Shown: positions 17,868 to 26,788, counted from the first letter of the stretch. The stretch is 64,000 bases of DNA from Hymenobacter polaris (GCF_012927305.1 NZ_JABBGH010000004.1:62001-126000); one strand, 5' to 3'. The notes: generated from the sequence alone by a model not told the origin. Made by a program: numbers and translations.

Positions 17868-17900
17868 ACTAGTTCACCCTCCTTTGGTAATCTAGTTCAC
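17864..17900 (+). promoter_or_regulatory. Two tandem palindromic operators between the Crp-like gene and the SDR gene
   Basis: GTGAACTAGTTCAC (17864-17877) is a perfect palindrome with the Crp/Fnr arrangement TGA-N6-TCA. A second site, GTAATCTAGTTCAC (17887-17900), matches 12 of 14 positions and starts 23 bp later, close to two helical turns. The regulator's stop codon TGA (17865-17867) is part of the first site. A possible -7 element (GACCTTTG, 17923-17930) lies downstream, before the SDR start at 17955. Confidence 0.6.
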
Positions 17901-17954
17901 GTGTGCTCGCCGCCGCTTAATGGACCTTTGCATGGTCAAAATCAGTCATTCTAA

Positions 17955-18728
17955 ATGACACGAGCCATGCAAGCGTACGCAACTGAATTCCAAGGCAAGA
18001 AAGTCTTTATCACCGGTGGTTCACGCGGCATTGGGGCCGCAACGGCACAACGCCTGCTCGATGGGGGAGCTACCGTCGTCGTGACGGCCCGCACGCGCCA
18101 CGCCCAAACGCCAGCCGGGGCTACGTTTATCGAGGGCGACATTAGCACCCCGACCGGAGCCCACGCGGTGGCCACCGATGCCCTGCGCCTGCTGGGCGGC
18201 CTGGATATTTTGGTCAACAACGCCGGCGCGGCCGCGCCGAAGCTGCAAGGCCTGGAGTCCATCACGGATACCGAATGGCTCGACGCGCTGATGATTAACT
18301 TTATGAGTGCCGTGCGGGTCACCAATCCGTTACTCCCCGCCTTGCGCGCCAGCGGCTCCGGCGCTATCGTGAATGTATCGGCTGGTGGCCTGCTGCCCTT
18401 CTATGGGTTCCTGGCCCAGTACGGGGCCGCTAAAGCCGCCCTGAACAGTTATACCCGGTCCCTGGCCAAGGAACTAGCCCCGGCGGGTATTCGCGTCAAC
18501 CTCGTGACGCCAGGCTCTATCACGACCCCCGGCGCCGACGAAGGGCGCAAACTGCTGACCGCCGGCCTGGGCATCGCCCCCGAGCACTTGCTGGGAGGCA
18601 TTCCCCTGGGCCGGCATGGCACGGCCGAAGAACTGGCCGAAACCATTGCGTTCCTGGTCTCCGACCGGGCCGCTTACATCACCGGTCACAACCAGTTCAT
18701 CTCCGGCGGTTTCGGAGAAATTGCCTAA
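17955..18728 (+). CDS. Short-chain dehydrogenase/reductase (SDR)
   Basis: 257 residues with a classical SDR layout: nucleotide-binding TGGSRGIG (about 20-27), D(I) after the third strand (GDIST), NNAG (about 91-94), catalytic Ser (VNVSAGG), YxxxK as YGAAK, and the C-terminal FLVSDRAAYITG ending in a glycine-rich ISGGFGEIA. It is an NAD(P)-dependent oxidoreductase of unknown substrate. ATG 17955 is used; ATG 17967 is an alternative. It follows palindromic Crp-like operators and precedes an ABM monooxygenase, suggesting a small regulated detoxification or quinone-related unit. Confidence 0.92.
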   Translation: MTRAMQAYATEFQGKKVFITGGSRGIGAATAQRLLDGGATVVVTARTRHAQTPAGATFIEGDISTPTGAHAVATDALRLLGGLDILVNNAGAAAPKLQGLESITDTEWLDALMINFMSAVRVTNPLLPALRASGSGAIVNVSAGGLLPFYGFLAQYGAAKAALNSYTRSLAKELAPAGIRVNLVTPGSITTPGADEGRKLLTAGLGIAPEHLLGGIPLGRHGTAEELAETIAFLVSDRAAYITGHNQFISGGFGEIA

Positions 18729-18859
18729 TCCCGTGCCATTTGCGGGAGGGTAGTCGCCTCCGCAGGCAGTAACACCAAAATGGCTAGCGCAAAGGAACCT
18801 GACCACCCACAAGCGGCGGCTCGTTGCGCACCGATGTCACACACTAAAAATAAAATAAG

Positions 18860-19153
18860 ATGACCAGTCCCTTGTATGTGGTAGTACGATTTGCTTTGAA
18901 ACCTGGCGAGCGCGACATCCTGGCGCCGTTGATTCAGGAGTTTTTTGAAAAAGAAGTGCGCTTGGTTCCCGGATTTATAGCCGCTCGGTTGCATACCAAC
19001 GAGGAAGGCACTGTCCTACTTAATTATGCCACCTGGGAGTCCCTGGAGCACTTCCATCACTTCATCAGGAACGTAGCGATGGTGTCGGAAATCTCTAAAA
19101 AGATTCAAGCGTTCGACCAGCAGACCGATAAAGTGTTTGAAATCCCCCTATAA
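18860..19153 (+). CDS. Antibiotic biosynthesis monooxygenase (ABM) domain protein
   Basis: 97 residues, the size of a single ABM ferredoxin-like domain: beta strand LYVVVRFALKPG, helix with FFEKEVR, PGFIAARLH, and YATWESLEHFHHFI. Members such as YgiN act as quinol monooxygenases or small cofactor-free oxygenases and work as dimers. The gene is 131 nt after the SDR on the same strand and may share its regulation. The specific substrate is not evident. Confidence 0.85.
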   Translation: MTSPLYVVVRFALKPGERDILAPLIQEFFEKEVRLVPGFIAARLHTNEEGTVLLNYATWESLEHFHHFIRNVAMVSEISKKIQAFDQQTDKVFEIPL

Positions 19154-19164
19154 GGATTGGTGTC

Positions 19165-19209
19165 AAACAAAGGGAAACTTCTAGGTCGGAGGTTTTCCCC
19201 TATTTGTTT
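19165..19209 (+). terminator. Probable terminator after the ABM gene
   Basis: An imperfect inverted repeat (AAACAAAGGGAAAC at 19165-19178 against GTTTTCCCCTATTTGTTT at 19192-19209) lies 12 nt after the stop. The right arm ends in a T-rich stretch. Confidence 0.45.
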
Positions 19210-19302
19210 AAATAACACCCTACGTTGGAGCGATTGTCCAGTGACCACCCAAGCGTGCGGAGAATAGGGGCTATATTCGCCGCATAACTAGCGGAGATTA
19301 GC

Positions 19303-20412
19303 GTGTATATTTATCAGCAGCCCACCTGGCCCGCTTTTACGTGGCAGCCCGAACGCTTAGAGCCCCTGCTCGGCGCCGTGCGTCACCAGCAGGGGCGCGT
19401 GCTCGGTCACATGCAGGCACTGGGTTTCTCGTTGCAAGCCGAGGCCCTGCTACAAACGCTGACCTTGGAGGCGCTTAAATCCAGCGAAATCGAGGGCGAG
19501 CGCTTGCCCAGCGACCAGGTCCGTTCCTCGCTGGCGCGCCGCCTGGGCCTGGACGTGGGCGGCCTGGTCCCCGCCGAGCGGCGGGTGGAGGGCGTCGTCG
19601 ATATGCTACTCGATGCCACCCAGGGCTTCGCCCACCCCCTCACCGCCGAGCGCCTGTGCAGCTGGCAGGCCGCCTTGTTTCCCACCGGCCGCAGTGGCCT
19701 GCAGCGCATTCAGGTGGGGGCGTGGCGCACTGGGGCCAAAGGCCCGATGCAAGTTGTCTCGGGACCGCCGGGCCGCGAGCAAGTCCACTTCGAGGCCCCC
19801 CCGGCCGAAACGGTTGCCGACCAGATGGCGCACTTCCTCACGTGGTTCAATGCCGAGCTGCCGCTCGATGCCGTGCTCAAAGCCGGCATTGCCCACCTCT
19901 GGTTTGTCACCATCCACCCCTTCGAAGATGGTAACGGCCGCGTGGCCCGCGCCCTGACAGAGCTGCAGCTGGCCCGGGCCGATGCCTCGGCCCAGCGCTT
20001 CTACAGTCTCTCGGCCCAGCTGCGGCTGGAGCGCACCGCCTACTATGCCCAGTTGAAAGCCGCCCAGAAGGGCGCGCTCGACATCACCACCTGGCTGGAC
20101 TGGTTCCTGGGTTGTCTGAGTCGGGCCCTGACTGCGACCGAGCAGACGCTGGCTAAGGTGCTAGCCAAAGCGCGCTTCTGGGAGCGCCACTCCCCACTTC
20201 TCCTCAACGCCCGGCAGCAGAAACTCCTTAATCAACTGCTCGACGGCTTCGCGGGCAAGCTCACCTCGTCCAAATGGGCCACCATTGCCAAGTGCTCACA
20301 GGACACTGCTACCCGCGATATACAGGCCTTGCTTGACCAAGGTATCTTGGTTAAAGAAGCAGCCGGTGGGCGTAGCACTAGCTACCGCTTGGCTGACGGG
20401 GTGCTGGGGTAG
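19303..20412 (+). CDS. Fic family protein (probable AMP-transferase) with C-terminal winged helix
   Basis: 369 residues from GTG 19303. The N-terminal part matches a DUF4172/Fic_N-type domain and contains the inhibitory-helix motif S60-S-E-I-E64-G (SxxxEG), so this is a class II, self-inhibited Fic protein. The Fic core motif HPFEDGNGR is complete at 205-213. The last 70 residues form a winged helix (SSKWATIAKCSQDTATRDIQALLDQGILV). Fic enzymes transfer AMP (or other nucleotide parts) to a hydroxyl side chain; the target is unknown. No separate antitoxin gene is adjacent, consistent with the built-in inhibitor. A serine recombinase follows 102 nt downstream. Confidence 0.93.
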   Translation: MYIYQQPTWPAFTWQPERLEPLLGAVRHQQGRVLGHMQALGFSLQAEALLQTLTLEALKSSEIEGERLPSDQVRSSLARRLGLDVGGLVPAERRVEGVVDMLLDATQGFAHPLTAERLCSWQAALFPTGRSGLQRIQVGAWRTGAKGPMQVVSGPPGREQVHFEAPPAETVADQMAHFLTWFNAELPLDAVLKAGIAHLWFVTIHPFEDGNGRVARALTELQLARADASAQRFYSLSAQLRLERTAYYAQLKAAQKGALDITTWLDWFLGCLSRALTATEQTLAKVLAKARFWERHSPLLLNARQQKLLNQLLDGFAGKLTSSKWATIAKCSQDTATRDIQALLDQGILVKEAAGGRSTSYRLADGVLG

Positions 20413-20438
20413 GGGAGGACCCACGAAGGCGCCTTTAG

Positions 20439-20485
20439 GCAAAAAAGACATTTCTTCAACGACCATTTATAAAATGTCTTTTTGC
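20439..20485. repeat. Inverted repeat in front of a serine recombinase gene
   Basis: GCAAAAAAGACATTT (20439-20453) pairs with AAAATGTCTTTTTGC (20471-20485) with a one-base length difference, separated by about 17 nt. It ends 29 nt before the GTG start of the recombinase. It could be the recombinase's own crossover or operator site, or a terminator for the Fic gene (T-run in the right arm). Confidence 0.5.
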
Positions 20486-20514
20486 TACTTTTACCAAAAA
20501 CTCACCGTTTTCTC

Positions 20515-21174
20515 GTGCCCGCTTACTTCGCCTACTACCGCGTCTCCACTCAAAAGCAGGGGTCTTCCGGTCTCGGCCTTGAAGCCCAGCAAGCGGCGGT
20601 TAGGAATTTCCTGCAGGGTGGGCAGCCGGTGGGGGAGTACGTGGAGGTGGAGAGCGGCAAGAAGAACCAGCGGCCGCAACTGCTGGCGGCCATTGCCGCG
20701 GCGCGCGCGGTAGGAGGGATATTGCTCATTGCCAAATTGGATCGGCTGAGTCGCAATGCGGGGTTCATCCTCGCGCTGCGCGACTCGGGGGTGCAGTTCG
20801 CCTGCTGCGACATGCCCGATGCCAATACGCTTACCGTGGGCCTCTTTGCCGTCATTGCCCAGCACGAGCGCGAGACCATCTCCCAGCGCACCAAGGACGC
20901 GCTCAAAGCCAAGAAGGCTAGAGGGGCCCGGCTGGGTACACCGGCGAATCTGACGGAAGAGGCGCGGCAGCTCGGTTTGGAGGCTCGGCAGCGCAATGCC
21001 CGGGAGCATGGGGGGATTCGGCAGGCGACAGCGCTGATTCTGGCCCGGCGCGCGCAGGGAGTGAGTTGTGAGCGCATTGCCGAGGAGTTGAATGCGCTGG
21101 GCTTTACCGCCCGAAGGGGCGGGGGCTTCTCCCAAAAGCAGGTTCAACGCCTTGTCAATCGAGCTACTACTTAG
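20515..21174 (+). CDS. Serine recombinase of the resolvase/invertase family
   Basis: 219 residues from GTG 20515, chosen because the catalytic domain begins there (VPAYFAYYRVST); a TTG 33 nt upstream is in frame. The nucleophile is S11 in YYRVSTQKQG. LLIAKLDRLSRNAGFI, the SQRTKDALKAKKARG helix and a C-terminal helix-turn-helix (CERIAEELNALGFTARRGGG) complete the resolvase/invertase plan. It is close in sequence to the tnpR at 13417 but is not next to a transposase, so it may be a remnant of another element or serve a local DNA rearrangement. Confidence 0.88.
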   Translation: MPAYFAYYRVSTQKQGSSGLGLEAQQAAVRNFLQGGQPVGEYVEVESGKKNQRPQLLAAIAAARAVGGILLIAKLDRLSRNAGFILALRDSGVQFACCDMPDANTLTVGLFAVIAQHERETISQRTKDALKAKKARGARLGTPANLTEEARQLGLEARQRNAREHGGIRQATALILARRAQGVSCERIAEELNALGFTARRGGGFSQKQVQRLVNRATT

Positions 21175-21356
21175 TAGCTTTTCTATAGTAAGCGGGCCAA
21201 CAAATAGCACTAAAATTATATTTATTTAGTCGTTATACAGGCAGATAATCAGGGCAATAGCAGCTATAAATAGCAGCTGAAACTAGTATAAAGCTTCATA
21301 ATTGTCTGGTCACTATATTTCGCTCATAGTTCCTTCATTTATGGTACTATGGCTAG

Positions 21357-23840
21357 ATGCATTTTCGACACGTTTTAAGGAGGCGGCTACGAACTGTCCG
21401 CTCTTTTCGTTTGCTTGGCGATCTCGTGCAGGCAGGTAGCCAGCTACTTCTCTTCTTGCTCGGGCTATGTTGCGTTCCCGCTTACGGACAAAAAGTGGCG
21501 GCAGGGGGAGCCCATACCGTCGTCATCCGCGCGGATGGCACCTTGTGGACTACTGGAAATACCTATACCCACGAGCCCGGCAGTAACCTGTTCAGCAGTA
21601 GCAGTACCCCGGTGCAAGTGGGGACGGCGTCAACGTGGCGCAGTGTGAGCGCGGGCATGGACTTTACGGTAGCTATCCAACAGGATGGTACCCTCTGGGC
21701 CTGGGGCGCTAATACCTGGGGGCAATTGGGGGACGGTACAACGACGAGTTACGCCACGCCGAAGCAAGTAGGTACGGCAACTACTTGGCAGCAAGTGAGC
21801 GCGGGGGCGGGCTACGTCGTGGCCCTACAGACAGATGGCAGCCTCTGGAGCTGGGGACAAAATTATAAGGGTCAACTCGGGGACGGCACGATTACGCCGC
21901 GTGCCAGCCCTCGTCGGATTGGGACCAGTACCGCTTGGCAACGCGTCAGCGCGGGCTCCACCCATACCCTGGCTATTCAAATCGACGGCACGTTGTGGGG
22001 CTGGGGGGAAAATTTCGATCGCCAACTAGGCGACGGCACCTCAGACGACCGCCTGACACCAGTGCCAATTGGGTCCGCCACCTGGCGTAGTGTCAGCGCA
22101 GGCCTCAACTATACGCTAGCTGTGCAAACTAATGGGACGCTCTGGGCGTGGGGTAGCAATGACAGCGGGCAACTGGGCATCGGCACCTATATAACCTCCT
22201 TCTTTCCGCAGCAGATTGGTACTGCCACTTCCTGGCGGCAGGTTTCCGCCTGCTATAAAACTACCCTGGCCTTGCGCACCGACGGTACCCTGTGGAGTTG
22301 GGGCGCTAATAATCAGGGCCAATTAGGCCTTGGTGAGGCATCCCCCACGCTTCGGAGTACCCCGACGCCGACCCAGGTAGGCACGGCAACGACGTGGGAA
22401 AGTATCAGTACGGGGATGTTTCACGCGGCCGCCTTGCGTACCGATGACACGCTCTGGGCCTGGGGGACCAACAGTGACGGGCAAGTGGGCAGTACGACGC
22501 TCAGCCTAGACCCGCAACCACGGCCAACCCAAATTGGCACGGCCACGACCTGGCAACGCGTCGCGACTGGGGCCCGGCATACGGTGGCCTTGCGCACGGA
22601 TGGCACGCTCTGGAGCTGGGGTGACAATAGTGCGGGTCAGCTAGGGGGCGAGCTGGCCATGTATCGCCACACGCCGCAGCAAGTAGGGGGCGCGACGACG
22701 TGGCGCACGATGGCGGTGGGACGCGCGCATACCGTCGCCCTACAGCAAGACGGCACGCTCTGGGCGTGGGGGACGAATGAGCAGGGCCAGTTGGGCGACG
22801 GCACGACGACGAATCGCCCGCTCCCCACGCAGATTGGCACCGCTACTAGCTGGGTCAGCGTGGCGGCGGGCTATGATTTCACGATCGCCGTCCAGCGCGA
22901 TGGCACGCTCTGGAGTTGGGGCGCCAACGACTTAGGGCAACTCGGTAGTGGCACCTCGGGCGGGCGCTTAATTCCAACGCAGGTGGGGAGTGCGACCACG
23001 TGGCGGCTGGTGGCCACCGGTAGCGAAAGCGCCCACGTGCTCGCCCTTCGAACGGATGGCACGCTCTGGGCCTGGGGCTATAATCTGCACGGCCAGGTAG
23101 GCGATAATACCACTACTTCCCGCTTCGCCCCCGTGCTGATTGGCACGGCTACCTCGTGGCAAACCGTAGTGGCTTACGGGATGCAAAGTGCGGCCCTGCG
23201 CGCGGATGGGACGCTGTGGGTCTGGGGCAATAATCAGGTTGGACAGCTCGGGGATGGCACGACCACGCCGCGCATCGCCCCGGTTCAGCTAGGTGCCGCC
23301 ACCACGTGGCAGCAGGTGGTCGTGGGCGAGGGACATTCGCTAGCTACGCGAGCGGATGGGTCCGGTTGGGCGTGGGGAGCCAACGGGTTCGGGCAATTAG
23401 GCGATGGAACCACTACGGCCCGCTCGACACCTGGGCAGAACGGTACTTCCGGCTGGCAACAGCTCAGCGCCGGCACAGGCTACTCGGCGGCCATTAAAGC
23501 CGATGGGACGCTCTGGGCCTGGGGCCGCGGGGCCCTGGGCAAACCGACTTATAGCGCAATCCCCCTACTTATCCTAGGCGGGGGCAACCCGTTAGCCGTG
23601 CGCGGCGGGGCGTCCCGTGCGGTGTCCGTGAGCGTAGCTCCGAATCCAGCTCACGAGGAAGTGCAGTTCCCGCTGCTTAGCGCAAACGTGCCGGTACAGG
23701 TGCTAGATGTGACGGGGCGACTCGTGCGTGCGGGGCACACGCCGAGCGTATCCGTACGCGGCTTAGTGCCGGGCTTATACCTCGTGCAAGTGCTCCCGCC
23801 CGGTTTACCACCACTTACCACGCGGCTGGTAGTCGAGTAG
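21357..23840 (+). CDS. Exported RCC1-repeat beta-propeller protein with T9SS sorting domain
   Basis: 827 residues. A signal-anchor-like segment lies at about 24-45 (LLLFLLGLCCVPAYGQ) after a basic N-terminus. It is followed by 14 RCC1-type units of about 48-52 residues, each with the GTLW(A/S)WG.N..GQLG core. RCC1 propellers have seven blades, so 14 units would fit two propellers in tandem. The C-terminus (about 750-827) is a T9SS type A sorting domain (SVAPNPAHEEVQFP ... LVPGLYLVQVLPPG). The protein is probably displayed or released at the cell surface by type IX secretion. The ligand is unknown. Confidence 0.9.
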   Translation: MHFRHVLRRRLRTVRSFRLLGDLVQAGSQLLLFLLGLCCVPAYGQKVAAGGAHTVVIRADGTLWTTGNTYTHEPGSNLFSSSSTPVQVGTASTWRSVSAGMDFTVAIQQDGTLWAWGANTWGQLGDGTTTSYATPKQVGTATTWQQVSAGAGYVVALQTDGSLWSWGQNYKGQLGDGTITPRASPRRIGTSTAWQRVSAGSTHTLAIQIDGTLWGWGENFDRQLGDGTSDDRLTPVPIGSATWRSVSAGLNYTLAVQTNGTLWAWGSNDSGQLGIGTYITSFFPQQIGTATSWRQVSACYKTTLALRTDGTLWSWGANNQGQLGLGEASPTLRSTPTPTQVGTATTWESISTGMFHAAALRTDDTLWAWGTNSDGQVGSTTLSLDPQPRPTQIGTATTWQRVATGARHTVALRTDGTLWSWGDNSAGQLGGELAMYRHTPQQVGGATTWRTMAVGRAHTVALQQDGTLWAWGTNEQGQLGDGTTTNRPLPTQIGTATSWVSVAAGYDFTIAVQRDGTLWSWGANDLGQLGSGTSGGRLIPTQVGSATTWRLVATGSESAHVLALRTDGTLWAWGYNLHGQVGDNTTTSRFAPVLIGTATSWQTVVAYGMQSAALRADGTLWVWGNNQVGQLGDGTTTPRIAPVQLGAATTWQQVVVGEGHSLATRADGSGWAWGANGFGQLGDGTTTARSTPGQNGTSGWQQLSAGTGYSAAIKADGTLWAWGRGALGKPTYSAIPLLILGGGNPLAVRGGASRAVSVSVAPNPAHEEVQFPLLSANVPVQVLDVTGRLVRAGHTPSVSVRGLVPGLYLVQVLPPGLPPLTTRLVVE

Positions 23841-23915
23841 CCGCTCTACTAGCAATCCGGCTGCGCAGACTTACTAAGTGGTTTCTATACTTAACTCCTC
23901 TCTAGATTGTATTGT

Positions 23916-24410
23916 ATGTCTATTTCCTTACGTGTAAGTTCTTTTCTACTTGGTACGGTGCTTTCTGGGGGGCTCATCAGCTGTCAGAGGACTGCTATTC
24001 CCGTTCCGCGCACCCGTACCGAGTTGCTAACTGGAGCGAAATGGCACCTGACGGGCCAAAGCACGACGCGGACGCTAAACGGGACGACGATCACGGAGGA
24101 TAATATGCCGGGCCTCGATCCCTGCGACAAGGACGATATCCTCCAGTTTAGTGCGACCCCCTCCCGCACCTTTTTTATTGAGCAGGGACCAACTGTTTGT
24201 TTTTCCCCCACCTCTTCCGCCTATAATGGCGCGTGGGAATTTGATGCCACGGAAACGGTGCTGCGCTACCACCCCGGCAAAGTGTATGAATCGCAAGAAC
24301 AAATTAAAAGGCTGACAGAGACGCAACTTATTACCCTCTACGAGGGGCACATGAATACCAGCACGGGCTACCAACCTTATTATGTGACGATGACGTACTC
24401 GGCGCTCTAA
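23916..24410 (+). CDS. Small lipoprotein with a lipocalin-like fold (putative)
   Basis: 164 residues from ATG 23916. The N-terminus is a lipoprotein signal with the lipobox GLISC (Cys at 23). The rest reads like small Bacteroidota lipocalin-like lipoproteins: LTGAKWHLTGQ at the start of the mature part, CDKDDILQF, a Gly-Ala-Trp-x-Phe strand (NGAWEFDATETVLRY), and a final YVTMTYSAL strand. Function unknown. It follows the RCC1 gene by 75 nt and is followed by a long perfect hairpin. Confidence 0.75.
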   Translation: MSISLRVSSFLLGTVLSGGLISCQRTAIPVPRTRTELLTGAKWHLTGQSTTRTLNGTTITEDNMPGLDPCDKDDILQFSATPSRTFFIEQGPTVCFSPTSSAYNGAWEFDATETVLRYHPGKVYESQEQIKRLTETQLITLYEGHMNTSTGYQPYYVTMTYSAL

Positions 24411-24421
24411 GGCTACCACCC

Positions 24422-24482
24422 TACAGACTGCCCCACCCGACCCCGAACATTACGTATTTGGGGTCGGGTGGGGCAGTCTGTA
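24422..24482. repeat. 23-bp perfect inverted repeat (long hairpin)
   Basis: Arms at 24422-24444 and 24460-24482 are perfectly complementary (left arm begins TACAGACTGCCCCACC) with a 15-nt loop. It begins 11 nt after the lipoprotein stop. No T-tract follows, so it is not a canonical terminator, although the stem is strong enough to stop transcripts from either side. Confidence 0.75.
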
Positions 24483-24907
24483 TAGTACAGCACGAGGTTC
24501 CGAAAGTACCGATGCCACGAACCTGGTCAGAACCCACTTCTTGACCCACAAAAACGGGCTGAATCGACGCTTTTTTGAATGCATCAATAAGGTGCACCTT
24601 TCGGGGCCCTTAGCCAGGGTCATCCGCAGGCTTGGCACGCCCCAGGGCCAGGCGACCGGCTGGTGACTCGCCCACTTCTTTAGCCGGGCGCTGCCTCCCT
24701 GACCCGGCTCCTAGCTTACCTGGCTAGTCTTGTCTTGAAGGGGCTACGGGCGCCCAGCCAAACTGGGTGCCTGTCACGGCCCTAGTGCCAAGATGCTGCC
24801 AGGTGAAAGCGCCCAGGCTAGCCCCGGTGGCGTGGTAACTGCCGAGTTATCTTTGCCGGACCCCCTACTAGCGCCTCCGCTTCGTTTTACTCCCCAACAA
24901 GTTTTCC
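24483..24907. other. Gene-free stretch with one promoter-like box
   Basis: No convincing gene is seen in these 425 nt on either strand. The only clear signal is a perfect TAnnTTTG box (TATCTTTG, 24848-24855), 52 nt before the GTG of the sensor gene. It has no good -33 partner. A 12-bp palindrome AAGGTGCACCTT lies at 24589-24600. Confidence 0.5.
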
Positions 24908-26788
24908 GTGTCCCCACGTCTCTGGCTATTGGTGCTCGGCTGCTGGATGGGCTGGTTGCGCGGTACCGCTCAGCCGACCGCGAGCCAGGCCGACTCCCCC
25001 CAGCCGGCGCTACTGCGCTTCGGCGTACTGGCAGACCGAGGTTACGACTGGGAAAAAATCCGCACCGACAGCACCCTGCCCTTTGCCCCGGCCGACTCGC
25101 TGCACCCCGCCCAAAGCCGCTGCTACTGGCTGCGGCTGCGGCTAGCCAATCCCAGCCACTACCCGCAGGCCCTGCAGCTGCGGGTGTTGCCTGACCTCGA
25201 CAACACGCTCTACTACTTTGACGAGGAGGCCCGTGCCTGGCGCACGCGGCGGGCGGGCCTCGCCGTCGTTACCGACAGCCAGCGCACCAAGGGCCGGCTG
25301 CCCCTCTTCCTGCCGGGGCGGGCTACCACGACGTGCTACGTGCTGGTGGCGCTGGGAAAGCGGGCCCGCCTGCCGCCCGCCGTGCGGGTGCAGGTCAGCC
25401 TGGAGGCAGCGGCCGTGGCGCAGCGCACCGAGCAGGTTTACCGCACGGCCTGGCTGGTGTCGCTGGCCGTGCTGGCCCTGCTGCTGCTGAGCAACCTGCT
25501 GGCCTTGCTGCGGCGGCCCGACCCCCTCACCCGCTGGTACGTGTGCTCGCAGGTGGGGGCGCTGCTCTACATCACAGCCTTTCGGGGCTATTTCCAGGCC
25601 CTGCTGCCGGGGCCAGTGTGGAGCGCGGCCGTGCTGCCCGACGGGCACAGCTACGCCTATGGGCCCAACAACCTGGCCATTCACCTGGCCGTGGTCTTGC
25701 TGCTGCTGGGCGCGGGGCAGGTGACGCGCGCCTACCTGGCTACCCGCCGGCACCTGCCCCGACTGGATGCCGCCCTGCGCTACGCCCTGCTGGGCTACGG
25801 CGCGTTCTCGGCGGGGGTGCTGGCCGTCAACCTGAGCGGCTTCTACTTGGAAACCTACTCGCTGGGCATCGACAACCTACTGGTGCTGGGGGTGGCGGGG
25901 CTGCTGCTGGCGGTGGCCGTGGCGGCCTACCGGCGCCGGCTGCCGCTGGCCGGCCCCTACCTGGTGGCCAACCTGCTGCCGGTGCTGGGCATCGGGGTGG
26001 TGGCCGGGCAGCACTTGCTGGTGAGCGTCAACAACGACGGCAACCTGCTGCTGCCCGACGTGGCCATCCTCGCGCACGCGCTGGGCTTTGCCGCCGCTCT
26101 ACACCTGCGCCTGCACCACGCGCAGCAAACCCTGCTGGCCACCGAGCGCGAGGCGGCCGCCCTGGCCCTGGACATCGAGCGGCAGCAGCTGCGCCAGCGC
26201 GAAATCGTGCTTAAAAACAGCCATATTCAAGCGGCTCTACTCGCCCTGCAGCAGCGCCAGCAGGCTCGTGAGCAGCACACCCAGCAGCTCAGCGCCGACG
26301 TGCGGCAGCAGCAGGCCGCTAACCACGACTTGCAACAGCAGCTCGAAGCCAACCAGCGCGAGCTGGCCTCCACCAGCCTCTACGTGCAGCAGAAGAACGC
26401 CCTGCTGGCCGAATTGCAAGACCAGCTGCGCGCGCTGCACCGCCAGAGTCCGGCCGCGGAGCGGCCCGCCGCCCTGGCCGAGGTGCAGGCGCTACTGCAA
26501 GCCGGCCAGCACCTCGACGAGGACTGGGGCCGCTTCAAACTTCACTTCGAACAGGTGCACCCGCGCTTTTTCGAGGAGCTACAAGCGAAATATCCGGCCC
26601 TGACCAGCCACGAGCAGCGGCTCTACTGCTACTTCCACATTCAGCTCGCCACCAAAGAAATTGCGGTCCTGCTCAACATCGACTCGGCCAGCGTGCGCCG
26701 GGCTAAAACCCGGCTCTACAAGAAAATAGCGGCTGCCGACCAGGCCGCTGGCCGCCCCGCCCCTGGCCCGGAGCTGGCCGGGGAGTAG
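24908..26788 (+). CDS. 7TMR-DISM-type membrane sensor with C-terminal LuxR-like HTH
   Basis: 626 residues from GTG 24908. A signal peptide is followed by an extracellular beta-rich domain (about 35-180, 7TMR-DISMED2-like), about seven transmembrane helices (about 185-400), a long coiled coil (about 400-530, Gln-rich), and a C-terminal helix-turn-helix (LTSHEQRLYCYFHIQLATKEIAVLLNI and SVRRAKTRLYKK). This is a one-protein, membrane-anchored transcription regulator known from Bacteroidota: sensing outside, DNA binding inside. The large surface-protein gene 287 nt downstream on the same strand could be a target, which is inference. Confidence 0.85.
   Translation: MSPRLWLLVLGCWMGWLRGTAQPTASQADSPQPALLRFGVLADRGYDWEKIRTDSTLPFAPADSLHPAQSRCYWLRLRLANPSHYPQALQLRVLPDLDNTLYYFDEEARAWRTRRAGLAVVTDSQRTKGRLPLFLPGRATTTCYVLVALGKRARLPPAVRVQVSLEAAAVAQRTEQVYRTAWLVSLAVLALLLLSNLLALLRRPDPLTRWYVCSQVGALLYITAFRGYFQALLPGPVWSAAVLPDGHSYAYGPNNLAIHLAVVLLLLGAGQVTRAYLATRRHLPRLDAALRYALLGYGAFSAGVLAVNLSGFYLETYSLGIDNLLVLGVAGLLLAVAVAAYRRRLPLAGPYLVANLLPVLGIGVVAGQHLLVSVNNDGNLLLPDVAILAHALGFAAALHLRLHHAQQTLLATEREAAALALDIERQQLRQREIVLKNSHIQAALLALQQRQQAREQHTQQLSADVRQQQAANHDLQQQLEANQRELASTSLYVQQKNALLAELQDQLRALHRQSPAAERPAALAEVQALLQAGQHLDEDWGRFKLHFEQVHPRFFEELQAKYPALTSHEQRLYCYFHIQLATKEIAVLLNIDSASVRRAKTRLYKKIAAADQAAGRPAPGPELAGE

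Noticed and set aside
24589..24605. 17-mer shared in inverse orientation with 51093-51109, near GC-rich palindrome AAGGTGCACCTT
   Set aside because: A match of this length between two places in 64 kb, partly palindromic, is not far from chance, and the flanks do not align convincingly.
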